64,000 bases of DNA from contig CAVXUB010000005.1 in assembly GCA_963764805.1 (NCBI GenBank), positions 1 through 64,000 on the forward strand, read 5' to 3'. The translations under genes were made by a program, and so were the position numbers. The stretch is from CAVXUB01 sp963764805. GTDB lineage: Bacteria > Actinomycetota > Acidimicrobiia > Acidimicrobiales > Bog-793. The notes under the pieces are model-generated. The model searched no databases, was not told the origin of the DNA, and worked only from the letters and a program-made list of their open reading frames with translations. This document shows, in pieces, positions 9,201-20,474 of the stretch (position 1 is the stretch's first letter; every line of letters begins with the position of its first letter).

Positions 9201-10052
9201 ATGAGGCTCGCTCGCTTCCTGCCGGCCGGTTCCAACGAGCCGCGTGTCGGCGTCGTGGACGGTCACCTGGTGCGGGCGCTCGGTGCCGACGCCGATCGTG
9301 CGTCGGAGCTCGGTCCGGGCGTGGTCGCCGCCATCGACTTCGCGGCGTCGCCCACGGCCGGCACGGAGTACGAGCTGGCGGCCGTCCAGCTGCTGGCCCC
9401 GATCGCCCGCCCTCCCAAGTTCCTCGCCATCGGGCTGAACTACGCCGCCCACGTCGCAGAGACGGGGCGCGAGAAGCCGGACTTCCCTGTCTTCTTCAAC
9501 AAGCAGAGCACTTGTGTGGTCGGACACGGGCAGCCGATCGTGCTGCCGGCGGTCTCCGAGAAGGTCGACTACGAGGGAGAGCTGGGGGTCGTCATCGGCC
9601 GCCGCTGCCGCAACGTCAAGGCCGAGGATGCCTTGTCGGTGGTCGCCGGCTACTTGGCGGTCAACGATGTCTCGGCAAGGGACTGGCAGTACCGCTCGCC
9701 CACCTGGACCCTCGGCAAGTCCTTCGACACGCACGGCCCGATCGGCCCCTGGCTGGTGACGGCAGACGAGGTTCCCGACCCGCAGGCGCTCTCGCTCCTC
9801 ACGTTCGTGAACGGCGAGCTGCGCCAGGAGACGCCCACCAGCGACATGGTGTTCAGCTGCGCCGAGCAGATCGCGCTGCTCTCGACCGTGTTCACCCTCG
9901 AGCCCGGCGACGTGATCGCCACCGGCACCCCCTCCGGCGTCGGGATGGCGAGGCAACCGCCCGAGTTCCTCAAGGCGGGGGACGTCGTGCGGATCGAGAT
10001 CGACGGCATCGGCGCCCTCGAGAACCCGGTGGTGGCAGAGTCGGGTCGATGA
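9201..10052 (+). CDS. Fumarylacetoacetate hydrolase (FAH) family protein
   Basis: A 283-residue FAH-family enzyme. The catalytic core includes FLAIGLNYAAHVAETGREKP, the metal-binding segment DYEGELGVVIGRRCRNVKAE, the loop YLAVNDVSARDWQ and the C-terminal motif PGDVIATGTPSGVGM. The length and motifs fit the single-domain group that acts as acylpyruvase, oxaloacetate decarboxylase or 2-hydroxyhepta-2,4-diene-1,7-dioate isomerase. The nearby maleylpyruvate isomerase-like gene makes a role in ring-cleavage product breakdown possible, but this is inference. Confidence 0.88.
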   Translation: MRLARFLPAGSNEPRVGVVDGHLVRALGADADRASELGPGVVAAIDFAASPTAGTEYELAAVQLLAPIARPPKFLAIGLNYAAHVAETGREKPDFPVFFNKQSTCVVGHGQPIVLPAVSEKVDYEGELGVVIGRRCRNVKAEDALSVVAGYLAVNDVSARDWQYRSPTWTLGKSFDTHGPIGPWLVTADEVPDPQALSLLTFVNGELRQETPTSDMVFSCAEQIALLSTVFTLEPGDVIATGTPSGVGMARQPPEFLKAGDVVRIEIDGIGALENPVVAESGR

Positions 10053-10086
10053 TCGTTGAGCCGGATCGGTTTCGTAGAATCCGGCA

Positions 10087-10764
10087 GTGGACGAGATCCG
10101 GTCGTTGGAGTTCTACTTCGACCCGATATGCCCGTGGGCGTACCAGGCGTCCCTCTGGATCCGCGAGGTTCGCCGGCAGCTGGGGATCGACATCAGTTGG
10201 CGGTTCTTCAGCCTGGAGGAGATCAACCACGAACCCGGGCGCAAGCACGCCTGGGAGCGCCCCTGGACCTATGGCTGGTCGCTGATGCGGGTGGCCGCCT
10301 ACTTGCGGCGGGACGACCAGAACCTTGTCGACCGCTGGTACCTCGGCATCGGACGTGCCTTCCACGAGGAGGGACGGCAGGTCTTCCTGCGGCCAGAGGC
10401 CGAGGAGCTGGCAGCCGAGCTCGGACTGGCCGCCGGGATCGTGGAGAAGGCGATCAGCGACCCGAGCACTCACGAGGACGTGCGAGCGGACCACCGCCAC
10501 GCAGTCGAGCGGCTGGGCGCGTTCGGCGTGCCCACTCTCTACATCGAGGGCCGGGAGCCGATATTCGGACCGGTCATCACGCCCGCGCCGACAGGTGAGC
10601 GGGCGGTCCGGCTGTGGGAGATCGTCTGCGGCTGGACCGAGTTCCCTCACCTCTACGAGCTCCGCACGCCGAAACGCGCCGGCGACTACGAGCACATCGC
10701 CCAGCAGTTCGAGCCCTACCTCGCAGCGCGCCGATGGGAGTCGGTGCAGAACCCGGTCGCCTGA
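10087..10764 (+). CDS. DsbA-like protein related to mycothiol-dependent nitroreductase
   Basis: A 225-residue thioredoxin-fold protein with a DsbA-type helical insertion, starting at GTG 10087. The active-site region is FYFDPICPWAYQASLWI and the cis-Pro region is FGVPTLYIEG. The pattern WEIVCGWTEFPHLYELRTPK near the end resembles the mycobacterial mycothiol-dependent reductase Rv2466c, which has a CPWC motif. Here the second Cys is Ala (CPWA), so a monothiol mechanism with mycothiol is conceivable. The neighbouring mycothiol-dependent isomerase family gene supports a link to mycothiol. The exact substrate is unknown. Confidence 0.75.
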   Translation: MDEIRSLEFYFDPICPWAYQASLWIREVRRQLGIDISWRFFSLEEINHEPGRKHAWERPWTYGWSLMRVAAYLRRDDQNLVDRWYLGIGRAFHEEGRQVFLRPEAEELAAELGLAAGIVEKAISDPSTHEDVRADHRHAVERLGAFGVPTLYIEGREPIFGPVITPAPTGERAVRLWEIVCGWTEFPHLYELRTPKRAGDYEHIAQQFEPYLAARRWESVQNPVA

Positions 10765-10797
10765 TCGCCGGTCCTCCCGCCTGAGTACGATCCCGCC

Positions 10798-11703
10798 ATG
10801 ACCGACGAGGGCGACAGCGCAATCACCGAGGGCGATCCGGTCGTAGAGCTGCTCGGGATCGTGTGGGGGTCGATCTCCGAGCTGTGCAGAGGCTTCAGCC
10901 AGGACGACTGGGCGAGGCCCACCGCCTGCCCCGGCTGGACCGTACAGGACCAGCTGTCGCACCTGGTCGGTCCCGAGTCCGCCTTTCTCGGTTATCCGCA
11001 GCCGACCCCGGCCAGCCTCGACCCGCCGCACGTGCGCAACGCCCTCGGCAAGGCCAACGAAGCGGCGGTGTCATGGCGGCGGAGCTGGCCGCCGTCCGAG
11101 GTGCTGGCCGAGTTCGAAAGCGTCACCGAGCAACGCCTCGAGGACCTCCGCGAGATGACAGAAGAGGACCTCGACGAGGAGAGCTGGACGCCGACGGGCC
11201 CCGGCAAGTACCGAGATCTGTTGGCGGTGCGCGTCTTCGACGCCTGGGTGCACGAGCAGGACATGCGAGACGCAGTGGGGCGCGCCGGTCACCTGAGCGG
11301 ACCCGTCGCCGAGCACTCGCTCGGCCGCTGCTTCCTTGCCATGCCCTACGTGGTGGGCAAGAAGGCCGCCGCGCCGGACGGCTCCACCGTCGAACTGGTG
11401 GTGCAGGGCCCCACCTCGGGAAGGCTGCTCGTACACGTGGAGGGTGGGCGGGCAAAGACCGTCAGTTCGCAGGTGGGAGCGGAGGATCTGTCCCCGGCGC
11501 CCGCGCAGGGCGCGCAGGGCGAGGTCGGCGAGGGCGACAGGGTAGACGTGCGGGTGGTGGTCCCGTTCGAGGCATTCACGAGGCTCTGCTGCGGCCGCAT
11601 CTCGGCTGCCGAGGCTCGCGAGGGGGAGGGCCGGGCGATCGTCGTGGAAGGGGACCAGGCACTCGGCGATGCGGTCGTCGACTCGTTGCCGTTCATGATC
11701 TAG
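10798..11703 (+). CDS. Maleylpyruvate isomerase family mycothiol-dependent enzyme
   Basis: A 301-residue protein with the DinB-like metal-binding N-terminal domain of the mycothiol-dependent maleylpyruvate isomerase family (RPTACPGWTVQDQLSHLVGP, RVFDAWVHEQDMRDAVGR; candidate metal ligands are His residues in SHL and VHEQD) and a C-terminal domain resembling the sterol-carrier fold often attached in this family. It starts at ATG 10798, 33 bases after the DsbA-like gene, suggesting co-transcription. Members use mycothiol as cofactor, and mycothiol is an actinobacterial thiol. The substrate is unknown. Confidence 0.82.
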   Translation: MTDEGDSAITEGDPVVELLGIVWGSISELCRGFSQDDWARPTACPGWTVQDQLSHLVGPESAFLGYPQPTPASLDPPHVRNALGKANEAAVSWRRSWPPSEVLAEFESVTEQRLEDLREMTEEDLDEESWTPTGPGKYRDLLAVRVFDAWVHEQDMRDAVGRAGHLSGPVAEHSLGRCFLAMPYVVGKKAAAPDGSTVELVVQGPTSGRLLVHVEGGRAKTVSSQVGAEDLSPAPAQGAQGEVGEGDRVDVRVVVPFEAFTRLCCGRISAAEAREGEGRAIVVEGDQALGDAVVDSLPFMI

Positions 11704-11795
11704 GACGTCGAGCCGTACGGCGATCAATACTTCACGTAAGCACCTTCTCACGCTCAGTGGCCCGCGTAGACTCGTAGCGGCGGCGAGCAGGGAAG

Positions 11796-14700
11796 GTGAG
11801 AGTGAGGCTCGGTTCGGCCGAGGATTCGATGATCCCCGGTTTCGAGCTCATCGACGAGCTCGGCCGGGGGGCCGCTTCGGCGGTCTATCGCGCCCGCAAG
11901 GAGGGCGTCGACTACGCCCTGAAGGTGCGAGAAGTGCCTGACGGGGGCCCGGACGACGCGTCGAAGGGGTTCCGGCGGGAGGCCGCCTTCCTCGCCGCCA
12001 TCCGCCACCCTTGCCTCGGCAGCGTCTACGAGGTGGGCGAGGTGGACGGCCGGGCCTTCATGGTGATGGAGCTGATCGGGGGCCGCACCCTCGCCGATCT
12101 CCTCGCCGAGGGTCCGATCTCCGAGAAGCTCGCCCTCGACGTGATCTCCGACGTTGCCTCGGCGCTCGCAGCAACCCACCGGGTCGGTGTCGTCCACCGG
12201 GACGTGAAGCCGCGCAACATCGTCGTCGGCAGCGATGGTCATGCCAAGGTCATCGACTTCGGGCTCGCTGCACCGACGGGCGTGACTCTGGAGGAATCGG
12301 TCGCCGGGACCGTCCTCTACTGCGCCCCGGAGCAGACCGGCATGGTACGGCGGCCGGTCGACGGTCGGGCAGATCTCTATGCCCTCGGCGTCGTCCTCTT
12401 CGAGTGCATCGCCGGCCGCCCTCCCTTCGAGGCGGCCGAGGCCGGGGAACTGGCGCGCCTTCACGCCGTCAGCCCGGCACCCGACCTCGGTCACCTCCGC
12501 CCTGGCATCTCCCCCGGCCTGGCGAGGATCGTGGGCCGCCTGCTGGCCAAGGACCCGGACGACCGCTACCAGAGCGCCGAGACACTGCTGGTGGACCTCG
12601 CAAGGCTGCAGCGAGGCGAGCTCGGCGAGGACAGCCCGTTGGCAGTCGCCGACGAACAGCCGGCGGCGTCGAGCGACTCCCCACTGATCGGCCGGCAGGC
12701 CGAGCTGTCGATCCTCATCGAGTCCCTCGCCGAGGCGAGGCGCGGTCAGGGTGGGGCGGTCTTCGTCGAGTCCGAGGCTGGAGGCGGCAAGAGCCGCCTC
12801 GCCGCCGAGATCATGCGTCTCGCCCGCTTCCAGCACGTGGCGGTGCTGGAGGCGCGCTGCCTCAGCGGCAGCCCGGTGCCGTTCGCCCCCTTGCGGCATG
12901 CGGTCGAGGGGTGGCTGCGCTCGCTCGAGCGCCGTGAGCGCCGGGAACGAAGCCGCCTCCACGAAGCGATGCGGCTGTCGGTGAGGCCGTTCGCCGATCT
13001 CCTGACGGGGTTCTCGCCCGCTCTCGACGACCTCATGGCGGGAGGCGAGGACGCCGGCGGGCCCGAGCCGCCGGAGACGACGGGAGCGGCGATCGCCCAG
13101 CTGCTGCTGACCATCGCCAGGATCAACCGCGGCGCGCTGCTCGTCGTCGACGGCGTCGAGCACGCCGACGACGCCACGCACAGGGTCCTGCAAAGGCTTG
13201 CAGGCGAGCTTGCCAGCTCGAAGCTGCTGCTCGTCGTGACCGCCCGCAACGATCCCCCGGAGAGGCCAGGGCTGGCACGGGCCACCGAGGCGCTGGCCGA
13301 CGCCGTGCGGCGGCGGATCGAGCTGCCGAGGCTGCGTGACGAGGAGGTCGCCGAGATGCTGGCCGCCCATCTCGGCGGTGGCAGGCTCGACGAGACGCTT
13401 GCGCGCGAGCTCACGCTCCGCTCCAACGGGAACCCGGCGGCGGCGATCGAGTACCTGCGGGCGGCCCTCGACGCCGGGGTGATCCTTCCGTCATGGGGGA
13501 GCTTCGTGGTCGACCGCCGCGGCCTGGCCGGCCTCGACCTCCCCGGCGACCTGCTCGCACTCGAGCTCCGGCGCCTGGAGTCGATGTCCCCGCAGGACCG
13601 GGAGGTGTTGGCGGGCGCGGCTGTCGTCGGCACGCGTTTCGAGCTGGAGCTGCTGGGGGCGGTGACCGGAGCGGGTGCCGGCCGGGCGCGTGACGTCGTG
13701 AGCGAGGCCGTCCGGGCACGACTCGTCGGTGCCGCCGGGCACGATCGCTTCGCCTTCCTCCACGAAGGTGTCCGGCACGCCCTGCTGGAGGGCCTCGATG
13801 CGGCGACGACGCGCCAGCTGCACCAGCGGCTCGCCGAGGAGCTGTCCGTCTCGGAGGCACTCGAGGCGTCGCCGGAGCGTGTCTACGAGATCGCCTCCCA
13901 CTACGCGGAGGGAGAGGTGGACGCCGACCCGGGGCGCGCCTTCGAGGCGAACGCCCGCGCCGCCCGCCTGGCGATCGCCAACGATGCGATCGACGAAGGC
14001 CTGCTCAGGTTCCAGACGGCGGCGAGGATCGCCGACGAGCACGGGATCGCTGTGGCGAGCGACTTCGACGAGGCGTTCGCCACCGCCTGCCTGCAGGCGC
14101 GCATGCTCGAGCTGGCAAAGCAACGGCTCGAGCGGGCGCTGTCGGTGGAAGCAGACCGCACCGTCCGCTCGCGCCTCTACGAGAAGCTGGGGCGCGTCCA
14201 CTACGCCAGCGCCGACACGGACCGCGTGCTGGAGTGCGTGCAGCTCGCCCTCGGGGAGCTCGGCCTGCGCCTGCCGACCAACAGGCTGGCACGGGCGCTC
14301 GGCACGCTCTGGCGCTTCGTCGCCGGTGTCCTGATCGGGGTGACACGCCTCGGCTTCGGCAGGGCCCAGGGAGCACGGCGCGAGCGCTATCGCGCCGAGG
14401 TGCGCCTGCTCGACCTCGCCGGCCAGTCGGCTTTCCTCAACCTCGACAACCGCACGGTGCTGACCGCCGCCCTGCGGTCTCTGTACCCGGTCAACCGCAT
14501 CGGCATCTCGCCCGAGTACGTGGGTCTCTACTCGAGCATCGGAACGCTTCTCGGCGTGATCGGGCTGCGGCCACTCGCCCGGCTGGTGGCGCATCACGTG
14601 CGGAAGGCGGCGGCTCGTTTCGGAGACAGGCAGCTGGAGCTGCATGTTCGCGTCAACGAAGCGATCAGCCTCGACTTCGAGGGGCGCCCGCTGGAGGCGT

Positions 14701-17231
14701 GCAGGCGCCTGGAGGAGATGCTGCGAAACGAGGGCCGGTGGCTGGACACCGTCGACTACCAGCTCGGCGCCGCCGTGCTGTGCATCGACCTCGGCCTGCG
14801 CGGCTACGTCTACGAGAGCAACGCCTGGTACGAAGACGCCGCCCGGAGGATGCGGATCGTGAGCGACGACGAGCACAACGCCAGCGCCGTCGCCTACATG
14901 GGCATCGCCGAGGCGGGGCTGCTCGGCCGCCCGACGGTCGGCTTGGAACGGGTGCGCAAGGTCGAGCGGATGATGGAGAAGCTCGGCCCCTCACGGAGCA
15001 TGATCGCCGCCTACCACCACTCGATGGTGATGTTCCACTTCGCCCTCGGCGAGCGCGGCAAGCCGCTGGAGGATGCCATCGACGGCTTCACGTCGTCGAA
15101 GATCCGTCCCCTGACGGCGCCCCTCTATTACCGGGCGTTCTGGATCATCAAGGCGTATGCCCGCTTGTCTCAGCTGGCGACTGCGTCACCGGGGGAGCGG
15201 CACGATCGCCGCCGGTCCGCCCGGCGCGCCCTCCTGGAACTGCGCCTGGCCGGCCGGACGCCGATCGTGCATGGCCACTTCCTCGTCGCCCTCGCCCAGT
15301 ACCAGCATTTGACGGGACACGACAAGCGCGCCCTGCGGGCACTCGAGAGGGCTTCGCGCTGGTCGCTCGGCCTGGATGCGCCGGCTCTGGAGATGGAGCA
15401 GGCGGCGGTCCGCAGCCTCGTGCTCGAGTCGCTCGGGCACACCACCGAGGCGAGGCGCTTGGGTGAGGCGGCTTACCGTTTCGCAGACCACCTCGGCGTG
15501 CTCGCCTTCGTGCGCTGGATCCTGCCGGCCCCGCCGTCGCCCGCTCCTTCGGCATCCGTCCTGCTGCCCCGGGCCGCCGAGATCGTCCGTCCGCCGGCCG
15601 CTCCCGGCGGCGCTTGGACCGCCGGATCGCACGACGAGACGGCGCCGGGCGCCAACCTCACCGCTGCAGCGGCCACGGGTCGGCGACAGCACCGCAGCCA
15701 ACGCCAGTTGGCGGCGCTGCTGCAGGTGAGCGCGGCAGCGGTGCGCACGCTCGACCCGGACGACCTCGCCCGTGTTGCCCTCGACGAGACGGTGAAGATC
15801 CTCGGAGCGGAGAGGGCGCTGCTCTTCCTCGCACCCGAGGAGGCAAGGCACGTCGTCGTACACCTCGGGCGGGACGCCCACGGCAACGACCTGCAAGAGC
15901 TGGGTGGGTTCAGCTCGACGATCGTCGACAGGGTGCAGGCGACGCGCGAGACGATCATCATCACCGGCACCGAGGAGGGAGCGGCCTTCGGCTCGGAAAG
16001 CGTCGTGGCGCATGGCCTGCGCAGCATCCTCGTCGCCCCCGTGCAGCTGGAGGGGCGCCTCCTCGGGATCATCTACCTCGACAACCGGCTCGCCAAGGGT
16101 GTGTTCACCCGCGACGACCTGGAGATCCTCGTCGCCATCACCAACCACGTCGCCGTGGCGCTCGAGACTGCACGCCTTGCGCGGGTGGAGATGTCGGTCC
16201 AGGCAGAGCGCAACCAGCGCGAGCTCGCCGAGTCGCTGCGGGACTCGATGCACAAGATCTCGGGCACCCTCGAGCCGCAAGAAGTGCTGCGCAACCTCCT
16301 CTCACAAGCCTGCCTCGTCCTCAAGGCAGACACCGGCGCAGTGCTCATGTGGCGGGACGGGTTCTTGGAGGTCGTCGCCTCGATAACCGAAGGGGAAGAG
16401 CCGCCCGCCGCCTCGCGACCGGGCAGCCTTCTCGAACTGGCCGACGAGCCGGAGCTCGAGCAGGTCATCACAGAGCATGCGGTGCTGACCTCGAGCGAGC
16501 GCCCGGCGGGGGTGCGGACGCCGGCCGCCGAGGCGATCGGCGTGGCGGGATCGTGGGTGGCGGCGCCTCTCGTCGCACGCGAGGCGGCGATCGGGGCTCT
16601 GGTCGTAGCGACGAAAGCGCCCGCATCGTACGGATCGGCTCAGGGCGAGATCGCCGCCGCCATCGCCGGTCAAGGCGTGGTCGCCTACGAGAACGCGCAG
16701 CTGTTCAGCCAGGTTCAGACCCTGGCGCAGTTCGACGAGCTGTCCGGAGCAGCGACCCGCCGGCACTTTTTCGACCTCGGCGGCCGATCTTTCGCGATGG
16801 CCCGCCGCTACGGCCACGACCTGGCGACGCTGATGCTCGACATCGACCACTTCAAGTCGGTGAACGACCGCTACGGCCACGCCGCCGGCGACGACGTGAT
16901 CAGAACGGTCGCCTCACGCATCAGCGCCAGCATCCGTGCCGGGGACATCATCGGCCGGCTCGGCGGGGAGGAGTTCGCCCTCGTCGTCCACGAGACCCTG
17001 GACGGGGCCGTCGGCTTGGCGGAGCGGCTCCGGGAGGCGGTGGCGAGCTCGCCCGTCACAACCTCGAGCGGTCCCGTCAGCGTCACGATCTCGGTCGGCG
17101 TCGCCGGCCTGAACGATGGCGACAGCAGCCTCTCCCGGCTGCTGCAACGCACAGACGTGGCTCTCTACGAGGCGAAACGATTGGGTCGCAACCGTGTCAG
17201 CCTCGCCGACGAGCGGCGGGCCTCCGCCTGA
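11796..17231 (+). CDS. Giant signalling protein: Ser/Thr kinase - AAA ATPase - helical repeats - GAF - GAF - GGDEF
   Basis: An intact 1811-residue protein starting at GTG 11796. Residues about 14-270 are a Hanks-type kinase: glycine loop LGRGAASAVY, Lys43 in YALK, HRD at 134-136 (VHRDVKPRNIVV), DFG Asp154 and GTVLYCAPEQ. Residues about 298-600 form an AAA_16-type ATPase with GRQAEL, a degenerate P-loop (ESEAGGGKSRLA) and Walker B-like LLVVDGVEHADD. A long helical, TPR-like part follows to about 1310. Two GAF domains lie at about 1324-1465 and 1488-1632. A diguanylate cyclase domain (1647-1807) has GGEEF at 1723-1727 and an RAGD I-site-like motif five residues before it. Kinase-AAA-GAF proteins usually end in a histidine kinase; a GGDEF end is unusual. 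It may couple phosphorylation or small-molecule sensing to c-di-GMP synthesis. Confidence 0.92.
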   Translation: MRVRLGSAEDSMIPGFELIDELGRGAASAVYRARKEGVDYALKVREVPDGGPDDASKGFRREAAFLAAIRHPCLGSVYEVGEVDGRAFMVMELIGGRTLADLLAEGPISEKLALDVISDVASALAATHRVGVVHRDVKPRNIVVGSDGHAKVIDFGLAAPTGVTLEESVAGTVLYCAPEQTGMVRRPVDGRADLYALGVVLFECIAGRPPFEAAEAGELARLHAVSPAPDLGHLRPGISPGLARIVGRLLAKDPDDRYQSAETLLVDLARLQRGELGEDSPLAVADEQPAASSDSPLIGRQAELSILIESLAEARRGQGGAVFVESEAGGGKSRLAAEIMRLARFQHVAVLEARCLSGSPVPFAPLRHAVEGWLRSLERRERRERSRLHEAMRLSVRPFADLLTGFSPALDDLMAGGEDAGGPEPPETTGAAIAQLLLTIARINRGALLVVDGVEHADDATHRVLQRLAGELASSKLLLVVTARNDPPERPGLARATEALADAVRRRIELPRLRDEEVAEMLAAHLGGGRLDETLARELTLRSNGNPAAAIEYLRAALDAGVILPSWGSFVVDRRGLAGLDLPGDLLALELRRLESMSPQDREVLAGAAVVGTRFELELLGAVTGAGAGRARDVVSEAVRARLVGAAGHDRFAFLHEGVRHALLEGLDAATTRQLHQRLAEELSVSEALEASPERVYEIASHYAEGEVDADPGRAFEANARAARLAIANDAIDEGLLRFQTAARIADEHGIAVASDFDEAFATACLQARMLELAKQRLERALSVEADRTVRSRLYEKLGRVHYASADTDRVLECVQLALGELGLRLPTNRLARALGTLWRFVAGVLIGVTRLGFGRAQGARRERYRAEVRLLDLAGQSAFLNLDNRTVLTAALRSLYPVNRIGISPEYVGLYSSIGTLLGVIGLRPLARLVAHHVRKAAARFGDRQLELHVRVNEAISLDFEGRPLEACRRLEEMLRNEGRWLDTVDYQLGAAVLCIDLGLRGYVYESNAWYEDAARRMRIVSDDEHNASAVAYMGIAEAGLLGRPTVGLERVRKVERMMEKLGPSRSMIAAYHHSMVMFHFALGERGKPLEDAIDGFTSSKIRPLTAPLYYRAFWIIKAYARLSQLATASPGERHDRRRSARRALLELRLAGRTPIVHGHFLVALAQYQHLTGHDKRALRALERASRWSLGLDAPALEMEQAAVRSLVLESLGHTTEARRLGEAAYRFADHLGVLAFVRWILPAPPSPAPSASVLLPRAAEIVRPPAAPGGAWTAGSHDETAPGANLTAAAATGRRQHRSQRQLAALLQVSAAAVRTLDPDDLARVALDETVKILGAERALLFLAPEEARHVVVHLGRDAHGNDLQELGGFSSTIVDRVQATRETIIITGTEEGAAFGSESVVAHGLRSILVAPVQLEGRLLGIIYLDNRLAKGVFTRDDLEILVAITNHVAVALETARLARVEMSVQAERNQRELAESLRDSMHKISGTLEPQEVLRNLLSQACLVLKADTGAVLMWRDGFLEVVASITEGEEPPAASRPGSLLELADEPELEQVITEHAVLTSSERPAGVRTPAAEAIGVAGSWVAAPLVAREAAIGALVVATKAPASYGSAQGEIAAAIAGQGVVAYENAQLFSQVQTLAQFDELSGAATRRHFFDLGGRSFAMARRYGHDLATLMLDIDHFKSVNDRYGHAAGDDVIRTVASRISASIRAGDIIGRLGGEEFALVVHETLDGAVGLAERLREAVASSPVTTSSGPVSVTISVGVAGLNDGDSSLSRLLQRTDVALYEAKRLGRNRVSLADERRASA

Positions 17232-17334
17232 GCGGCTGCCGGAACAGGTCCAAGCGGCACCCGTAGGCCGCGCGCCTCGGCCTGAGCGGCGGGCGGCGTC
17301 GGCCCAAGCGGCAGCCGGTGGGCGTACGTTGGCC
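17227..17334 (+). repeat. Imperfect 54-bp tandem duplication after the kinase gene
   Basis: CCTGAGCGGC at 17227 recurs at 17281, and CCAAGCGGCA recurs with the same 54-base period. The first copy contains the kinase stop codon and the two copies fill almost the whole gap before the next gene. Outside these blocks the copies have diverged. Confidence 0.5.
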
Positions 17335-17336
17335 CG

Positions 17337-18170
17337 ATGAGATTCGCCTTCAAGACATCGCCCCAGTACACCACCTGGCAGGACATGCTCGACGTCTGGC
17401 GGGCGGCGGACGACATCGAGCTGTTCGAGTCGGGGTGGACCTTCGACCACTTCTACCCCATCTTCTCCGACTCGACCGGGGACTGCCTGGAGGGCTGGAT
17501 CACGCTGGCGGCTCTCGCGCAGGCGACCACCCGCCTCCGGCTGGGGACGATGGTGACCGGCGTCCATCATCGCCATCCGGCGGTGCTGGCCAACATGGCG
17601 GCCACCTTGGACATCGTCTCGGGCGGCAGGTTGGAGCTGGGGATAGGAGCGGGTTGGAACGAGGAGGAGTCAGGCGCCTACGGGATCGAGCTCGGGACGC
17701 TGCGAGAGCGCAGCGACAGGCTGGAGGAGGCCTGCGAGGTGATCGTGGGGCTGCTCGGCCAGGAGACGACGACCTTCAAGGGCCGCTTCTTCCAGCTGGA
17801 GGACGCCCGCTGCAACCCGAAACCCCTCCAGCGTCCCCATCCACCGATCTGCGTCGGAGGCGGCGGCGAGCGGAGGACCCTGCGGACGGCGGCGCGCTTT
17901 GCGCAGCACTCGAACCTCGCCGGCGGCTCTGTCGAGGAGTTCGCCCGCAAGCGGGACGTCCTGCTCGCCCACTGCGTCGACGTCGGCCGTGACCCGACCG
18001 AGATCATCCTGTCGGTGCAGGTCCGCTACTCGGGTGACCCGCAGGCGACGGCAGGCGCCGTTGCCGAGCTCGGCGAGGCCGGCGCCCAGCTGGCGATCGT
18101 CGTGCTCCCGGTCCCGCACACGGCAGCTGTGCTCGAGCCGCTCGCAGAAGCCCTCGCCGGGATCGGCTGA
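17337..18170 (+). CDS. LLM-class (luciferase-like) F420-dependent oxidoreductase
   Basis: A 277-residue TIM-barrel protein of the luciferase-like monooxygenase superfamily. It shows the family pattern: WTFDHFYPIFSDSTGDCLEG, TTRLRLGTMVTGVHHRHPAV, LDIVSGGRLELGIGAGWNEE and the late GGGGERRTLRTAARFAQHSN. In actinobacteria most proteins of this type use deazaflavin F420 rather than FMN, which agrees with other F420-linked genes in the window. The start is ATG 17337. The substrate is not predictable. Confidence 0.85.
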   Translation: MRFAFKTSPQYTTWQDMLDVWRAADDIELFESGWTFDHFYPIFSDSTGDCLEGWITLAALAQATTRLRLGTMVTGVHHRHPAVLANMAATLDIVSGGRLELGIGAGWNEEESGAYGIELGTLRERSDRLEEACEVIVGLLGQETTTFKGRFFQLEDARCNPKPLQRPHPPICVGGGGERRTLRTAARFAQHSNLAGGSVEEFARKRDVLLAHCVDVGRDPTEIILSVQVRYSGDPQATAGAVAELGEAGAQLAIVVLPVPHTAAVLEPLAEALAGIG

Positions 18171-18213
18171 CCGGACGCCCACACATGGCCGCCGGAGCGA
18201 TCAGCTCCCGGGC

Positions 18214-18483
18214 CTACTCCTCGGTGAGGACAGGCATCACCTTGCGCATCAGGCGGGACTTGCGCCTGGCGGCCTGGTTGGGATGGATGACACCCTTGGC
18301 CGCCGCCTTGTCGATCCGCTTCACGGCCAGACGGAGGCGCTCAGCAGTGTCCTCGGCACCCTGCTCGGCGCCGACGACGGCGCGCTTGGTGCGGGTCTTC
18401 AGCTCCGAGCGCACGGACTTGTTCCGCTCGTGGCGTGCCTCGTTCTGCTTGATTCGCTTGATCTGACTCTTGATGTTCGCCAT
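18214..18483 (-). CDS. rpsT: Ribosomal protein S20
   Basis: An 89-residue basic protein from ATG 18483 to the stop at 18214 with the S20 pattern (MANIKSQIKRIKQNEARHER, IDKAAAKGVIHPNQAARRKS). S20 binds 16S rRNA and is needed for 30S assembly. It lies divergent from lepA, an arrangement common in actinobacteria. The frame is intact. Confidence 0.96.
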   Translation of the reverse strand: MANIKSQIKRIKQNEARHERNKSVRSELKTRTKRAVVGAEQGAEDTAERLRLAVKRIDKAAAKGVIHPNQAARRKSRLMRKVMPVLTEE

Positions 18484-18646
18484 GAGATCCCTTGACGTGG
18501 CTGCGGGCCCGGGAGGGCCACCGCGAGCGGCAACGACGAAGCAGAGAGGATAGCAGGCCCCGAAGCTGGCACTTCCCGCGGTTTGCTGGCGTGGCGGCGT
18601 GGGGAGCCAAGGCGCGCCGCCGGGAGTTCCCCCGCCAGGTGGCAGC

Positions 18647-20461
<1,815 letters not shown>

Positions 20462-20474
20462 CCAGGTAGGAGAC

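Noticed and set aside
13491..14876. A 461-codon antisense frame inside the giant kinase gene
   Set aside because: Shadow of the codon-biased kinase gene, no start context and no domain.
18196..18212. Short inverted repeat GGAGC/GCTCC between the convergent LLM and rpsT genes
   Set aside because: Five pairs without a T-run are expected by chance in this GC-rich DNA.
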